A program made the translations under genes and the position numbers. The notes below the pieces were generated by a model. That model ran no database searches and had not been told where the DNA came from. It saw nothing but the letters and a program-made list of their open reading frames with translations. From contig NC_092646.1 of the NCBI RefSeq assembly GCF_039555335.1, forward strand, positions 36,267,695 through 36,331,694: a DNA stretch of 64,000 bases, in the 5' to 3' direction. Below, piece by piece: positions 24,056-36,264 of this stretch. The stretch's first letter is position 1; every line of letters begins with the position of its first letter. Source of the DNA: Amphiura filiformis (Eukaryota > Echinodermata > Ophiuroidea > Amphilepidida > Amphiuridae).

Positions 24056-25020
24056 GATAATTTGATAAGCTGCAGCAAGTTCGATAAAACAGTCAAATCC
24101 CGTAAGAGCTCGTATTGAAACTAGAGCTTCTGTGCTTCAAGATGCATCATGGTGATATTTAAATGTTATTCGTAAACCACTACCTCTCCTTACCGATTAT
24201 AGAAGGTTATTTTGGTCAAATGACCCCTGATGACCGTTAACCCGAATAACATAAACAATGTGTTATATTTCAGTCAGCAAATTAATATTCGAACTAATTA
24301 TGGTAATATTGAAATTTGGCTAAATTTCTCCTACTGACCCTTGTGGGACATATGACCCGAATTTGTGCACACCCTGTATAAGACTCATGTCAGTGTTTTT
24401 TAACCAGGTTTGGTGGTCATCATAGGCAGCGAAAGCAGGGGGTCACATCACTCTTTTTTTTCATGGCGAAACGCTCCACCCCAAAATAGGTGGGATCGTA
24501 CATCCCTAAATTTTGATGCTTTCGCATCCACTGGTAAAGTTTGTTCGGCTTATATAAGGCGGACATTATTAGGCTTTTGTATACTGCGCGCGTCAATAAA
24601 GTCCCAACTCACGCCCGCGTAAATTCACATAAGCTTGCGCCAGTCATGCATTGGCGCAGCCCACAACTAGCGTAAGCATTGCGCCCAGCTGCGTGCATGC
24701 CATTCTAGATCAATACACGGTGTTATGAGTTTTATTTTTCCGCCATAAATGAACCAAAGAAGCATGAATTTGAGAGTGGAAGTATCATCAGTTAGTAGAT
24801 TTTCAAAAACCGATATAATTTAATATGACACCTCCTAGACGTTCGGTGGTCATACCATGTAATTTACTTGACTTGTTCACGATTTTCATAAAATAACAGG
24901 TGAATATAATAAGCGCGGTATATTCAAATGAAGACATGCCGTACCATTATGCCTCTGTGAACAGCCCTGTTGATTGCCTCGCTGTACCGATATATACTTA
25001 CACTGTACCGGACGTGATTT
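24056..25020. other. Intergenic, no recognised gene
   Basis: AT-rich DNA upstream of the minus-strand secreted-protein frame. CACCCTGTATA near 24370 resembles a transposon terminus but no partner end was found. Confidence 0.4.
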
Positions 25021-25026
25021 CGAGAC

Positions 25027-25273
25027 ATATGTGACCGTACAGCACGAATGAGCCGTAAATGTCCTCAATTGTATTCTGAGTTACAGTGTAAAATGGGCAT
25101 GAAGGTCATATTCATAGGTATTTCAATTTGGTGCTACGTGTATCTCATTAAATGAGGTACACGTAGCACCAAATTGAGGTACCTATGAATACGACCTTCA
25201 TGCCCATTTTACACTGTAACTCAGAATGCAATTGAGGACATTTACGGCTCATTCGTGCTGTACGGTCACATAT
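25027..25273. repeat. Near-perfect 247-bp palindrome
   Basis: Two arms of about 123 bp centred at 25150 (CTCATTAAATGAG) are reverse complements with only a few mismatches, ending ATATGTGACCGTAC on the left and GTACGGTCACATAT on the right. No target duplication is obvious. The right half is carried into the second copy of the 1,970-bp duplication; the left half is not, so the duplication breakpoint (25121) lies inside this palindrome. Confidence 0.9.
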
Positions 25274-26137
25274 TTTGTTCACAAATGATAGAAAGGGACT
25301 GTTTTTAGTCAAAATATTGACCTCAGCAGATGGTCAGTGGTACCGGTAAGTGCGCTGCAGAATGGTAAGCGTACTCATTATTACATATTTATGAATCCGA
25401 ATGGCTTCAAAAATCACGTATTGATAGGCCAAAAGTCTCACCGTAGAAGAATTGCGCCATAAAACAAATCAAATTTAGGCTCCGCAAACAATGTTCAATT
25501 ATTCCCATTGGGGTTTTTTACTCGCGTATATAATAAATTATGATTTGGGGCTAATTTGAGATGGATTATGGCCTCGAGTTTCAAAATACACCGAGTGCAT
25601 GTTTTTTTAATCAAAAACCTCGACGATTCTATAAAAACAAATGAAGAATTATCTGGGATAATTACAAGTATATGAAAGTCATGGCCTAAGCTACCAGATG
25701 CATCATTATTTTTCTGACTGTGATATTTAGTTCTTGAAAAGATTACTTTAACATTTTGGCGGGATTATTTTCCGACAAAAATTGACACCAAAAAGAGGAT
25801 TTTCCCTTAGAATAATTATTGAAACCATAAAATGTTATGATAATCTACCGGTAATGCTTTATTCTCACTACGAATTTGGTCATTGCTATTATACTTGGGT
25901 TATGAGAAATAAGCATTTGGTTATCAAAGAAGATAATAACTCGCCAATCTACGCCCAAGGCAAACATATTGATAACATCATTTTATTAAATACTTTATAA
26001 TTAAATATTAATGCGTACTAATTTATGTGAGTTGGTTTTCAAAAACTGTTCATGTCGAAAGCTTTCCGAAATGCCAATATTGTTCAGTCTAGTTTGAAAT
26101 AAGCATTTCATCGTCAAACAATTCATCATGGTATAAC

Positions 26138-26145
26138 TATAAATA
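26138..26145 (+). promoter_or_regulatory. TATA box upstream of exon 1a
   Basis: TATAAATA in the context AACTATAAATATGAAG lies 97 bp before the first downstream ATG. No ATG occurs between the expected start site (about 26168) and 26235. An identical box is at 28108-28115. Confidence 0.5.
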
Positions 26146-26234
26146 TGAAGAGCTCACACATTTCAAGTACACAGGGAAGTGAGAAAAGAACATCTTTACA
26201 GCTCCAATTTTTCAGCTAAACATTTTCAGGACGA

Positions 26235-26443
26235 ATGTGTTCAATCAACAATGAAACGACAATCATGCCGTCTGATCAGGAAAGTCACTATTCATCATCA
26301 AAAGGTACTCTGTTCACACGTCGAGTTTCATGTAGCGTCGTCGCAGCCATGTTTTCTTTAGTGTTTACTCTGTCCATTTATCTTAGCATAAAGCTGGTGC
26401 CACGGTTCTACCAAACACAAAATATATCATTTGAAAACATTCA
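26235..26443 (+). CDS. First coding exon, type II membrane anchor (copy a), probably of the Gal3ST-like gene
   Basis: Sixty-nine codons plus two bases. The protein has a short cytoplasmic head ending TLFTRR (residues 25-30), a single hydrophobic segment VSCSVVAAMFSLVFTLSIYL (31-50, continuing to about 55) and a lumenal start with an N-glycosylation site (NIS). This is the layout of Golgi type II enzymes. The exon ends ATTCA followed by GTAAGT, a consensus donor in phase 2. The next suitable acceptor on this strand, at 42804, is also phase 2 and opens a sulfotransferase exon lacking its membrane anchor. Joining the two gives Q at the junction and a 482-residue protein, close to the family range. 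The TATA box and absence of earlier ATGs support the start. Linking the exons over 16 kb is inference. Confidence 0.6.
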
Positions 26444-26816
26444 GTAAGTATCATTTTATGGTATAGACGAATCCAACGAGCCAAGTCATGGTCAGGATTT
26501 TGTCGGCCATATTTGGGTACCCGCATGCACCAAACAGGTGTTGTAAGTACCCAATTGGGTGGATAAAACTTAAAATTCGATGTGAGATTCTTTTGTGTTG
26601 TAAACTGTCATCATTCTTTTGTCTACGTGTTACACGGGTGATAGAATGCAGTTTATAATACCCTTCATGGCCGCATAATCCCACATTTTAGGTGGGATAG
26701 TTGGGTACCCGTTCGCGGCTAATGGCTGCCATTAAGGAGCAGGAATGCGTGAAATTGGATTCGTCTATAGCTACACTCATGTGTGCAAATAAGTTCATCA
26801 GGATTGTCAATGAAAT

Positions 26817-27088
26817 ATTAAGTTCAGAATTCTTAAAGCAAATCCAATTTTGATGTTACATACCTCGATCAATGACAGTTTCGTGCTAACACTTAGCACT
26901 TTCTCAAATTGAATGACCAATCCCTGCACCTCGACGGCTGCTACCTGCTGGAGCTGACGTTGGTGGCGCTGTTGGTTTTAGGACTTGGTCATATATGTGC
27001 GGAAGAAAGTAGTTCCCTTCGTCTTAGGTCCCCTAGTTGGTCAGACGCAACATCACGTGACTAATTCTAAAGAGTTGGCAGATGACCA
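26817..27088 (+). mobile_element. Penelope fragment in duplication copy 1
   Basis: Contains the inverted 5' arm (26817-27023) and about 60 bp of reverse transcriptase coding sequence (conceptual VGQTQHHVTNSKELADD), then is cut at GATGACC by the start of duplication copy 2. It is the truncated partner of the element at 28787-30519. Confidence 0.85.
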
Positions 27089-28107
27089 TATTTCAATTTG
27101 GTGCTACGTGTATCTCATTAAATGAGGTACACGTAGCACCAAATTGAGGTACCTATGAATACGACCTTCATGCCCATTTTACACTGTAACTCAGAATGCA
27201 ATTGAGGACATTTACGGCTCATTCGTGCTGTACGGTCACATATTTTGTTCACAAATGATAGAAAGGGACTGTTTTTAGTCAAAATATTGACCTCAGCAGA
27301 TGGTCAGTGGTACCGGTAAGTGCGCTGCAGAACGGTAAGCGTACTCATTATTACATATTTATGAATCCGAATGGCTTCAAAAATCACGTATTGATAGGCC
27401 AAAAGTCTCACCGTAGAAGAATTGCGCCATAAAACAAATCAAATTTAGGCTCCGCAAACAATGTTCAATTATTCCCATTGGGGTTTTTTACACGCGTATA
27501 TAATAAATTATGATTTGGGGCTAATTTGAGATGGATTATGGCCTCGAGTTTCAAAATACACCGAGTGCATGTTTTTTTAATCAAAAACCTCGACGATTCT
27601 ATAAAAACAAATGAAGAATTATCTGGGATAATTACAAGTATATGAAAGTCATGGCCTAAGCTACCAGATGCATCATTATTTTTCTGACTGTGATATTTAG
27701 TTCTTGAAAAGATTACTTTAACATTTTGGCGGGATTATTTTCCGACAAAAATTGACACCAAAAGAGGATTTTCCCTTAGAATAATTATTGAAACCATAAA
27801 ATGTTATGATAATCTACCGGTAATGCTTTATTCTCACTACGAATTTGGTCATTGCTATTATACTTGGGTTATGAGAAATAAGCATTTGGTTATCAAAGAA
27901 GATAATAACTCGCCAATCTACGCCCAAGGCAAACATATTGATAACATCATTTTATTAAATACTTTATAATTAAATATTAATGCGTACTAATTTATGTGAG
28001 TTGGTTTTCAAAAAACTGTTCATGTCGAAAGCTTTCCGAAATGCCAATATTGTTCAGTCTAGTTTGAAATAAGCATTTCATCGTCAAACAATTCATCATG
28101 GTATAAC

Positions 28108-28115
28108 TATAAATA
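28108..28115 (+). promoter_or_regulatory. TATA box upstream of exon 1b
   Basis: Exact duplicate of the TATAAATA at 26138, 97 bp before the ATG at 28205. Confidence 0.5.
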
Positions 28116-28204
28116 TGAAGAGCTCACACATTTCAAGTACACAGGGAAGTGAGAAAAGAACATCTTTACAGCTCCAATTTTTCAGCTAAACATTTTCAGG
28201 ACGA

Positions 28205-28413
28205 ATGTGTTCAATCAACAATGAAACGACAATCATGCCGTCTGATCGGGAAAGTCACTATTCATCATCAAAAGGTACTCTGTTCACACGTCGAGTTTCA
28301 TGTAGCGTCGTCGCAGCCATGTTTTCTTTAGTGTTTACTCTGTCCATTTATCTTAGCATAAAGCTGGTGCCACGGTTCTACCAAACACAAAATATATCAT
28401 TTGAAAACATTCA
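28205..28413 (+). CDS. First coding exon, type II membrane anchor (copy b)
   Basis: Duplicate of the exon at 26235-26443 with one visible amino-acid change (Gln15 to Arg: PSDQESH becomes PSDRESH). The ATG, transmembrane segment, NIS sequon and GTAAGT donor are all kept, so both copies could be used as alternative promoters and first exons. This copy is nearer to the acceptor at 42804, and the Penelope element at 28787 lies in the following intron. Confidence 0.6.
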
Positions 28414-28786
28414 GTAAGTATCATTTTATGGTATAGACGAATCCAACGAGCCAAGTCATGGTCAGGATTTTGTCGGCCATATTTGGGTACCCGCATGCAC
28501 CAAACAGGTGTTGTAAGTACCCAATTGGGTGGATAAAACTTAAAATTCGATGTGAGATTCTTTTGTGTTGTAAACTGTCATCATTCTTTTGTCTACGTGT
28601 TACACGGGTGATAGAATGCAGTTTATAATACCCTTCATGGCCGCATAATCCCACATTTTAGGTGGGATAGTTGGGTACCCGTTCGCGGCTAATGGCTGCC
28701 ATTAAGGAGCAGGAATGCGTGAAATTGGATTCGTCTATAGCTACACTCATGTGTGCAAATAAGTTCATCAGGATTGTCAATGAAAT

Positions 28787-30519
28787 ATTAAGTTCAGAAT
28801 TCTTAAAGCAAATCCAATTTTGATGTTACATACCTCGATCAATGACAGTTTCGTGCTAACACTTAGCACTTTCTCAAATTGAATGACCAATCCCTGCACC
28901 TCGACGGCTGCTACCTGCTGGAGCTGACGTTGGTGGCGCTGTTGGTTTTAGGACTTGGTCATATATGTGCGGAAGAAAGTAGTTCCCTTCGTCTTAGGTC
29001 CCCTAGTTGGTCAGACGCAACATCACGTGACTAATTCTAAAGAGTTGGCAGATGACCTCGCGGAGGTCATGATTGAAGACGGAGAAGAGTTTATTTCACA
29101 TGATGTCATCTCTTTGTTTACAAATACCCCCATTAGCAAGTCGCTCGAAGTTATCAAGCAACGGTTAATCAAAGATGACACCCTGGGTGAGAGAACAAAT
29201 TTAACTATCGAAGACATTATGGAAGTTTTGGAATTTACTTTCACCACTACCTACTTCTCCTTCCGTGGACAAATATTCCAACAAAAATTTGGAACCGCGA
29301 TGGGGTCCCCCGTCAGCCCTATAGTTGCCAACCTTTACATGGAATGGCTGGAGCAAGAGGCCTTAGTAACAGCTCCTCTTGATATCAAACCCCGGTTATG
29401 GAAGAGATATGTTGATGATGTGCTTGAAATTGTAAAGAAAGGTTCGGCAGAGCAACTAACCGCGCATATCAACCAAATTGATAAGACCGGCAACATCAAG
29501 TTCACATACGAAACGGAATCTGACCAACAAATCGCATTTCTCGACACACTCATCGTGAAAAAGCAAAATGGATCCATCAAACTACTGGTTTATCGCAAAA
29601 AGACACATACCGACCAATATTTGCACTTCAATTCGCATCACCCATTAGAGCATAAACTCAGCGTCATAAGAACATTAATGGACAGGAAAGACAAAGTAAT
29701 CACAGAGGAGGAAGACAAAAAGGAAGAAGTTCAAAAAATAAAGGAAGCTCTCAAAGCATGTGGCTACCCCGAATGGGCCTTTAAGCAAACGCCAAGTAAA
29801 AAGAAACTAGAAGACAAAAAACAAACTGAGTCAAAAACCAGGGGGATGGCAGTTCTTCCATATAAAGAAGGGCTCTCCCAACGTGTACGGCGTGTGTTCA
29901 ACAAACATGGCATCCGAACCGCCTTTAAACCACATCAGACACTTAGAAATTTCTTGGTCCATCCAAAAGATAAACGGGAAGTTACTCAAACATCAGACTG
30001 CGTGTACGAAATTCCTTGTCTCAATTGTGACAAGTCCTATATAGGTGAAACATCCAGACTTTTCGGCACCAGACTCAAAGAACATAAAACAGAAGCTGAA
30101 AAAGCTTCCAAGAAAGCCTTCACCCGTTCTCAGAGACAGGCCTCCATTACCGGGGAGGATAATAAATCAGCAATAACTGACCATGTCTCTGAGGAAAATC
30201 ATGTTATTGGATGGGACAAATCAGAAATCAAAGACAGAGAACAGAACAGAAAGAAGAGATTTATCAAAGAAGCCATTTGGATAAGGAAGAGGGGGCCAAA
30301 ACACTCAACAGAGACGAAGGAACTACTTTCTTCCGCACATATATGACCAAGTCCTAAAACCAACAGCGCCACCAACGTCAGCTCCAGCAGGTAGCAGCCG
30401 TCGAGGTGCAGGGATTGGTCATTCAATTTGAGAAAGTGCTAAGTGTTAGCACGAAACTGTCATTGATCGAGGTATGTAACATCAAAATTGGATTTGCTTT
30501 AAGAATTCTGAACTTAATA
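28787..30519 (+). mobile_element. Penelope-like retroelement with inverted flanking arms
   Basis: A 5'-truncated element with a large open frame, flanked by inverted arms of about 206 bp (28787-28993 and 30312-30519). The left arm is an inverted copy of the element's own 3' end, including the last codons of the open frame (TKELLSSAHI) and the downstream non-coding tail. Inverted partial terminal copies of this kind are characteristic of Penelope-like elements. Confidence 0.9.
28955..30346 (+). CDS. Penelope reverse transcriptase with GIY-YIG endonuclease
   Basis: A 463-residue frame. The first 14 residues come from the inverted arm and are not homologous; reverse transcriptase homology begins at LVGQTQHHVTNSKELADD. 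Visible motifs: HDVISLFTNTPI (first catalytic Asp), GTAMGSPVSPIVANLYMEWL, the polymerase site YVDDV (about residue 153), and FLDTLIVKK. A Lys-rich connector follows, then FLVHPKDK and the GIY-YIG nuclease core YEIPCLNCDKSYIGETSRLF with GTRLKEH. The enzyme copies element RNA into DNA at a nicked target. The frame is uninterrupted, suggesting a fairly recent insertion, but the N-terminal part of the polymerase is missing, so this copy is probably inactive. Insertion preceded the 1,970-bp duplication, which copied its 5' end. Confidence 0.9.
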   Translation: MVIYVRKKVVPFVLGPLVGQTQHHVTNSKELADDLAEVMIEDGEEFISHDVISLFTNTPISKSLEVIKQRLIKDDTLGERTNLTIEDIMEVLEFTFTTTYFSFRGQIFQQKFGTAMGSPVSPIVANLYMEWLEQEALVTAPLDIKPRLWKRYVDDVLEIVKKGSAEQLTAHINQIDKTGNIKFTYETESDQQIAFLDTLIVKKQNGSIKLLVYRKKTHTDQYLHFNSHHPLEHKLSVIRTLMDRKDKVITEEEDKKEEVQKIKEALKACGYPEWAFKQTPSKKKLEDKKQTESKTRGMAVLPYKEGLSQRVRRVFNKHGIRTAFKPHQTLRNFLVHPKDKREVTQTSDCVYEIPCLNCDKSYIGETSRLFGTRLKEHKTEAEKASKKAFTRSQRQASITGEDNKSAITDHVSEENHVIGWDKSEIKDREQNRKKRFIKEAIWIRKRGPKHSTETKELLSSAHI

Positions 30520-31070
30520 CACTCATGTGTGTTAATAATACTTGTAGAAATCTTTTGTATTTACGGTAGTCCTAAATGACTGGAATTTACAGATGTGATA
30601 GTAAGTAATTTTAAATGATTTTAAGCATCCCTTTTAGTATGGTTTTTCATCCGGGGGGGGCACTCAACTTTGGAAGTGACGGTATGTGCCTGTCAATAGG
30701 CTCCCTCCTTTGAAGTCGACTATACCCGATGACCCCCTTTTTAAAAGTCATACCCGATGACCCCCTTTTTTAGTTGCGGCTACCCAATGACCCCCTTTTT
30801 TTTCTAGAATAGCATCATCAAAATGCCACAAAATAATGCTGAAAATTTCAAATTCTCTTATTTCAACAAATTTGTATTGGAAATTTGAAAAATTTAGAAC
30901 AAGGGTGCAAATTTTCTAGCTTTAAATTCTAATTTTTAAAATTCTAAATTCTAATTTTTTTAGTTGACGTCATTAAATATCGGAGCATGTTGAAAATTCC
31001 TACCAAATAAATCTGTAAACATTTCATGCATACATTCATTTGTACAAAATTAACGTCAGCTATGATGAAA
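30520..31070. other. Intergenic with short CCCGATGACCCCC repeats
   Basis: At 30715-30800 the motif TACCC(A/G)ATGACCCCCTTTTT occurs three times. A G8 run is at 30651. No gene is seen. Confidence 0.5.
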
Positions 31071-31077
31071 GACAGAG

Positions 31078-33641
31078 ATAAAAAGACTTTATCGCGTCTG
31101 ACGTCGCTGTCAATTACGATCCTTGATTGGTTAATAGCGTGAAAAAGGAAGGCAGATTTTTCTGGTGCCGTTCGGAGAAAAGGAATAGCAGGAAATTGCG
31201 AAAAATTACGTAGGCCTACTTTTACAAGGCAAAAAGCAACTTTTCTAGGCATTGTTGACGCGGTGTCTTCGGAAAAGGAAGTTTCCTACTATAAAGACCT
31301 AACTTTTGAGATGGTTTGTATGTTTGAAGGTGCTGTACCGCGCTGGGGACGGGCTCGAAATATTTGTCAGGATGCCTCGTGCCCCGACCCCAGGTTAGTA
31401 TTATTTTGCTTAAACTGATGGAGGCTGGCCCGCCTGGATATCAAAATATCCAGGACCCGCTTGAAATACGAACACCAGTCGGCAAGGTAGACAATTTAAT
31501 CCAACACCTTTCGGCAGCTTGGTTCACGAGTCATTTATTACTACTACTAGTTCCCTGATCATCATCATTAATCAGTACATGGATTGGTACATGGATTTGT
31601 GTAACTTAACTTGTACACGTATATATAGCATGGAGGGCGTGCTCATATTGTGGGTTTCCCTCCTATAGATTACCTACAGCACGGGAGAGATAATATACAA
31701 AAGTTGCACTTAATCTGAGTACACAATATTTATATGTATGTTTAAGGTATGGCGTCACTGTCCTTTTACAAAATACTATTCATTCACAGCTTTCACGATA
31801 GTTAAGTTCTGCATTAGGCTTCACTCATATTGAATATTTATCTATAGAAAATGCTCGCTCACATGGGTAAAGCAGCAAAATATCATATAGGGCCTATGAC
31901 AATAACCTGTGGAACCACATAGGCAAGAATTAATGTGCTCTCGTTTCTGAAACTGTCTTTTGAAAGAAAACTCTCAATTGTATCACACAGTAATGCACAT
32001 TGTATACCTAGGAGTAGTGAGCGAACCTTTTCATATAGCATACATGTCTCTACTATTAACTCGTTTTATGAACCCAAGTGTAAACTCACAAAATATAACT
32101 CTTTACATAAAAATATAAATATCCAACAGTGTTATGAAGTTAGTATACTGTAATATGAATGGAATGTATAAATGTATGAAGAACATGAGTGAATGATGGA
32201 TGGAAGGTTAAGTGGAAGAATGAATGAATGGGAATGAATGAATGAATGAACGAATGAAAAATGAATGAGAGTGAATGTGAATGAACAAGTGGTGCATGAA
32301 CATACATAAATATAAATATTACTACACACAAAAGAATATAATCATCATTAAGAAATATCATCCATAATCACTGAGATGTACACACAACACTTTCACCATT
32401 TAACTAGATTATAACTTTTCTGGGTTACATGACATATCTGAAACTTTTTGATTATCAAAAGATGGCTCATTATGAAAATATAATATGGCCTATTGGTTAT
32501 GAAATCATCTTTATACTAATCTGCATAAAACAATGCACATGATATGCAATTATCCTCTGAAACAATTTCCTGATTAAAAGTACAGGTAGCACTCATGTCT
32601 TTTCCTTTTGGACGGATAAATATAATCCTGAAGTCTTTGATATAACATAAAAAAATGTAGCTTCTGCTTTGTAAATATAATATAAAAATAATGTACACTT
32701 CTTTGGTGAGGTACTAGTATATCACACACAATTAACATTAATGTTCTCAGTCACTTTATAAAAGTCTTTGGTAATATTTGTCCAATCAGCTGGTGTATTA
32801 CTATTCAGCTGAATCTAAGGCCATAGTGATCACGATTGATGATGTCACAAAATTTGCATACAAAAATAAATGGTGAAAGGCAAGATTATTGTTCCTGGTA
32901 AAGCATCTTATTATAATGCCAATCTCCATGAGTCATGATAAATAACAAGTTAAAATTAACTGCATCTGATCTGATGAGGGCAGCACTTGGCAGGGCATGC
33001 AGAAAGGTCACAAAAGGTTGTTGACATAAAAATTATCAGCATTCAGCTCCAATGTTAGAAAATAAGCTGAACGATATGGGTTAAGGTTCAAATAATTGAC
33101 ATATCAAAAATTACTGTAACTGAGTATTTTGGCCTAAAATATGCACGCATTTTGATCAATCAAGCGCTGCTGAATTGACTCTGAACATGTCTTGCAGTTA
33201 CAATTACAATGTATATATTTATGAATTAGCGAAAGAGGTACATGACACTTGCGCTCGTATATCTTTCATAATATGCATCAAATAAACTGAACATTATAAA
33301 CATCCAAAGCTATACTAACCTACGATACCCACGAATTATTCTCAGGGATAGCTTGAGGCCAAAACAGCAAAAATATGGATGATTTCTACCACATCTTACA
33401 GCCTTCACGTATCACTCGTGTAATATCAAAACAAAGGTCAGAGGTCGCGCACACATGAAGTACATTGTAAACATACAAAATTCTCCTTTAAAGGGGGAAG
33501 GTCGTGCGAGGGGAAATTTTGTTACAGTGCAAACTTGAACTAAAAGCACCCGGTTATACCGCCGCGTTCAGCAAGTCATCATCACGATATTTGTAAACAA
33601 ACCGTGCTCGAGACAGATGACGTCAGACGCGATAAAGTCTT
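31078..33641. mobile_element. Possible TIR-bounded element, about 2.56 kb
   Basis: A perfect 26-bp inverted repeat, AAAAAGACTTTATCGCGTCT plus GACGTC, lies at 31078-31103 and 33616-33641. The interior has no recognisable transposase. No target duplication is evident, so the pair could also be two halves of unrelated insertions. Confidence 0.35.
32160..32290. repeat. (GAAT)n-rich tetranucleotide tract
   Basis: Imperfect GAATGAAT repeats from about 32170 to 32285. The minus-strand frames rich in His, Ser and Phe over it are repeat translations. Confidence 0.85.
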
Positions 33642-35800
33642 TTTGGGCGAAAATCGCGAAGCGATTTTCGACCCATATTGCGCTGGGTTTTGTACTACTT
33701 ACTTCTTCACGGCGTTTCAGAATAAAAATGAAATATTCGTGCTGTCTATGTAATCAGGAAACTACAGAGGAGATAGTGTTCATTTAAATTTGTCATCATT
33801 ACTACTTCATGTTGATATTCAAACAGTGCTATAAAGTTGTCTTACCAAGGAATATGTTTGTATTAAAAGAAATAATTGTTTTACAACTTCCATGAACTAG
33901 CATTACTTTTATGCAAATCAGAAAATTGCAACAGATATTTTCATTTCTCTCAGACTGAGCGGTATTGCCAGATTGTACGTACAGTTGGGCTACATTAATA
34001 GCCTCATTATAGTTTTATTGATACTGGCAAAATACTTGCTTGCATGTGCTTGTTGTTTTACTATAGCGTATAGAATATGTTAACGATACTTGGCCTTCAC
34101 TTGGCTCTGCTGATGTAACATCAGTAACGCCTTCACTCAGGCTTGCTGGTTTAACGAGAATCCTTTAATCGGTGCAAATGAATAAGTGGAGCTAAAAGGC
34201 GCAAGGTACCATTCGGAAGTAAATTATTATACATGTACCGTGCCAATTGGACTTTCTGAAGGGGGGGTAAGATGAGCTGTAAATCTGTGTATATACTAGA
34301 TTGAGAGACCTGATACTGCTAATATAGGCCTAATATCTGGGTAAACGTGGAAGTTAACTAACGAACGTCATTTATATTATGACACATTTAAAGCTAAAGA
34401 CAAAAATGACATGTGAAAATGTTATTCTGATGAAATTTATTGTTAGAACACGGACATAAAATAGCATTGAATTGTTAGAAGATTTATGCACTTCTCACAA
34501 CACACGCAAGTCATTATCATGGTCATCATGATATCAGGTAAATTACACGATTTGATTCACGCACTAAAAACTTCACACTGTGGAGAGAACATTTACAACC
34601 ATGCATGACTCATAAATGGATCGATATGAATATTTAGTAGGTACCGAGATTACCCAATCAGCGCACAATGCCAGTAATTGATCACGCAGCAAGTAGACCT
34701 ACCACTGATAATGCACTACTGGTTACGTCATGCGTGATGCGTAAATGATAGACACATAAATATGGTAATTTTGCAAACATCTATTGATTTTTATTGGTTG
34801 AAATTGCACACGTGTTGTTTTGTTTACATGGCCTTTAAAATGAGACCGGTTCACAAAATATTTGAGCACGGGAAAGGAATATAGCGGGTTCATTAAAAAT
34901 ATTGGTTCCCAGTGTTGCACAGTGGCATGGTGACCGTGTTATGGCTATGTAATAACCAGTTGCTCGGGCTTAATATCAGTTGGAAGATGAGTTAGTAAAA
35001 TAGTAATATTGCACAGTAATTTCTTATAACATTTTAAAATACACCTAGTTTTGAGAAGCTGAAGGGTAGAGGTAAAATCTGAATGTGGTGCTGAAGATAT
35101 ACGATAGAGCTAAGTGTGTTAAATCGGGTGAAGTTTTTTGGGTCCCTATACGTGCTCTGTGTGTTGCTGTGTGAGTGGGCCAAACATGGCTGAGGCAATT
35201 AGTGGAAGATGTCCGCCTAGTTTTCGTAACACTTGACTTTCATTTACCTGTGTTTTCATTGGTCAATAATCTAATGACATTCATATTTTGTTATGGATAT
35301 GACTGATGCACATAAACTTATTTACATAATAATGTCAACGTAATAACTACTGTGTTATGATGGTGCTTTTATGTTATCTCGATCTTTATAAGATTCTTTT
35401 TCCAGTATTATTAAAATTACAAAACTACATTGCATGTGTCTGTAGTAATTATTTGTGTTTCTTTTGAACCACCCTTTTGACAACAATTGCCTATCAAGAA
35501 TTATGCAGTGTGTTTTTACTACATGCCCTACTTGTCATTTGACAAACGTACAAACGTGCTTATTATGAACAATCCCATTTATAAAAACAGTTCGAATAAA
35601 ATAACTACACCTTTATCTTGGCACTTCCTCAGTGGCTCGCCCTATTCCTTTTTAAAGGAATTTTTATTATCTCTGTCTTTCATTATATCTCACGGGTCAT
35701 TTGATCATGGCAATGGCCAGATTTCGTTCTTGTTCTTAAGCCAATGACCGTGAAATAAGGACAAAAGTTTGAAGTGTTCTGGGGGTCAATTTTTAAACCT
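33642..35800. other. AT-rich stretch, no recognised gene
   Basis: A short hairpin, CGAAAATCGCGAAGCGATTT plus TCG, occurs at 33648-33670. Otherwise I see no coding, RNA or mobile-element signature. Confidence 0.4.
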
Positions 35801-35806
35801 CCTAAC

Positions 35807-36001
35807 CATTGGGCGAGTTACGGTTTGACCATTTGGCGAGTTACGGTTAGACCAATGGGCGAGTTACGGTTAGACCAATGGGCGAGTTATGGTTAGACCA
35901 TTTGACGAGTTATGGTTAGACCAATGGGCGAGTTACGGTTAGACCATTTGGCGAGTTACGGTTAGACCATTTGGCGAATTACGGTTAGACCATTTGGCAA
36001 G
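35807..36001. repeat. 23-bp minisatellite, left segment
   Basis: Tandem GTTAGACCAATGGGCGAGTT plus ACG, alternating AATGG and ATTTGG variants, about eight copies. The array stops mid-unit at GGCAAG and resumes in the same orientation and register at 42056. Confidence 0.95.
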
Positions 36002-36264
36002 CATAGGGCCTGCACTTTGGCTCGACATTTGAAAGGGGCGTGAATTCATTTTTGGATACGCCCCTATTATAATTAGGTAATACTCGACTCACATTCCCTA
36101 TATGTATATACATGTACCACATGTAGTAAATCTGCCTGTTTTATCTGTATTGTGCCGTTCTTAAGCAAATACGGTAGTTAAACACGATTTCATCAAACAT
36201 TATAACAATAGCTCTTTTACAGTGTGCAATCATCCCGGGAAATAATTGGGCAATAATAGAGGAT

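Larger units (their letters stand above)
25121..27088. repeat. 1,970-bp tandem duplication, copy 1
   Basis: The copies are offset by exactly 1,970 bp over most of the length (TTTCAATTTG at 25121 and 27091, GATGACC at 27081 and 29051). They differ at a handful of positions and small homopolymer indels. The unit holds half a palindrome, a TATA promoter and exon, a TAGGTGGG-rich stretch and the 5' arm plus first codons of the Penelope element. Confidence 0.95.
27091..29058. repeat. 1,970-bp tandem duplication, copy 2
   Basis: Second copy of the unit starting at 25121. Differences include one base in the ACGCGTATA/TCGCGTATA region, one missing A near 27762, one extra A near 28014 and GATCAGG changed to GATCGGG in the exon (Gln to Arg in exon 1b). 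Confidence 0.95.

Noticed and set aside
26451..26684. Minus-strand frame after exon 1
   Set aside because: Lies in the proposed intron, no homology, kept only because of the duplication.
32132..32361. His/Ser/Phe-rich minus-strand frames
   Set aside because: Translation of the GAAT repeat tract.
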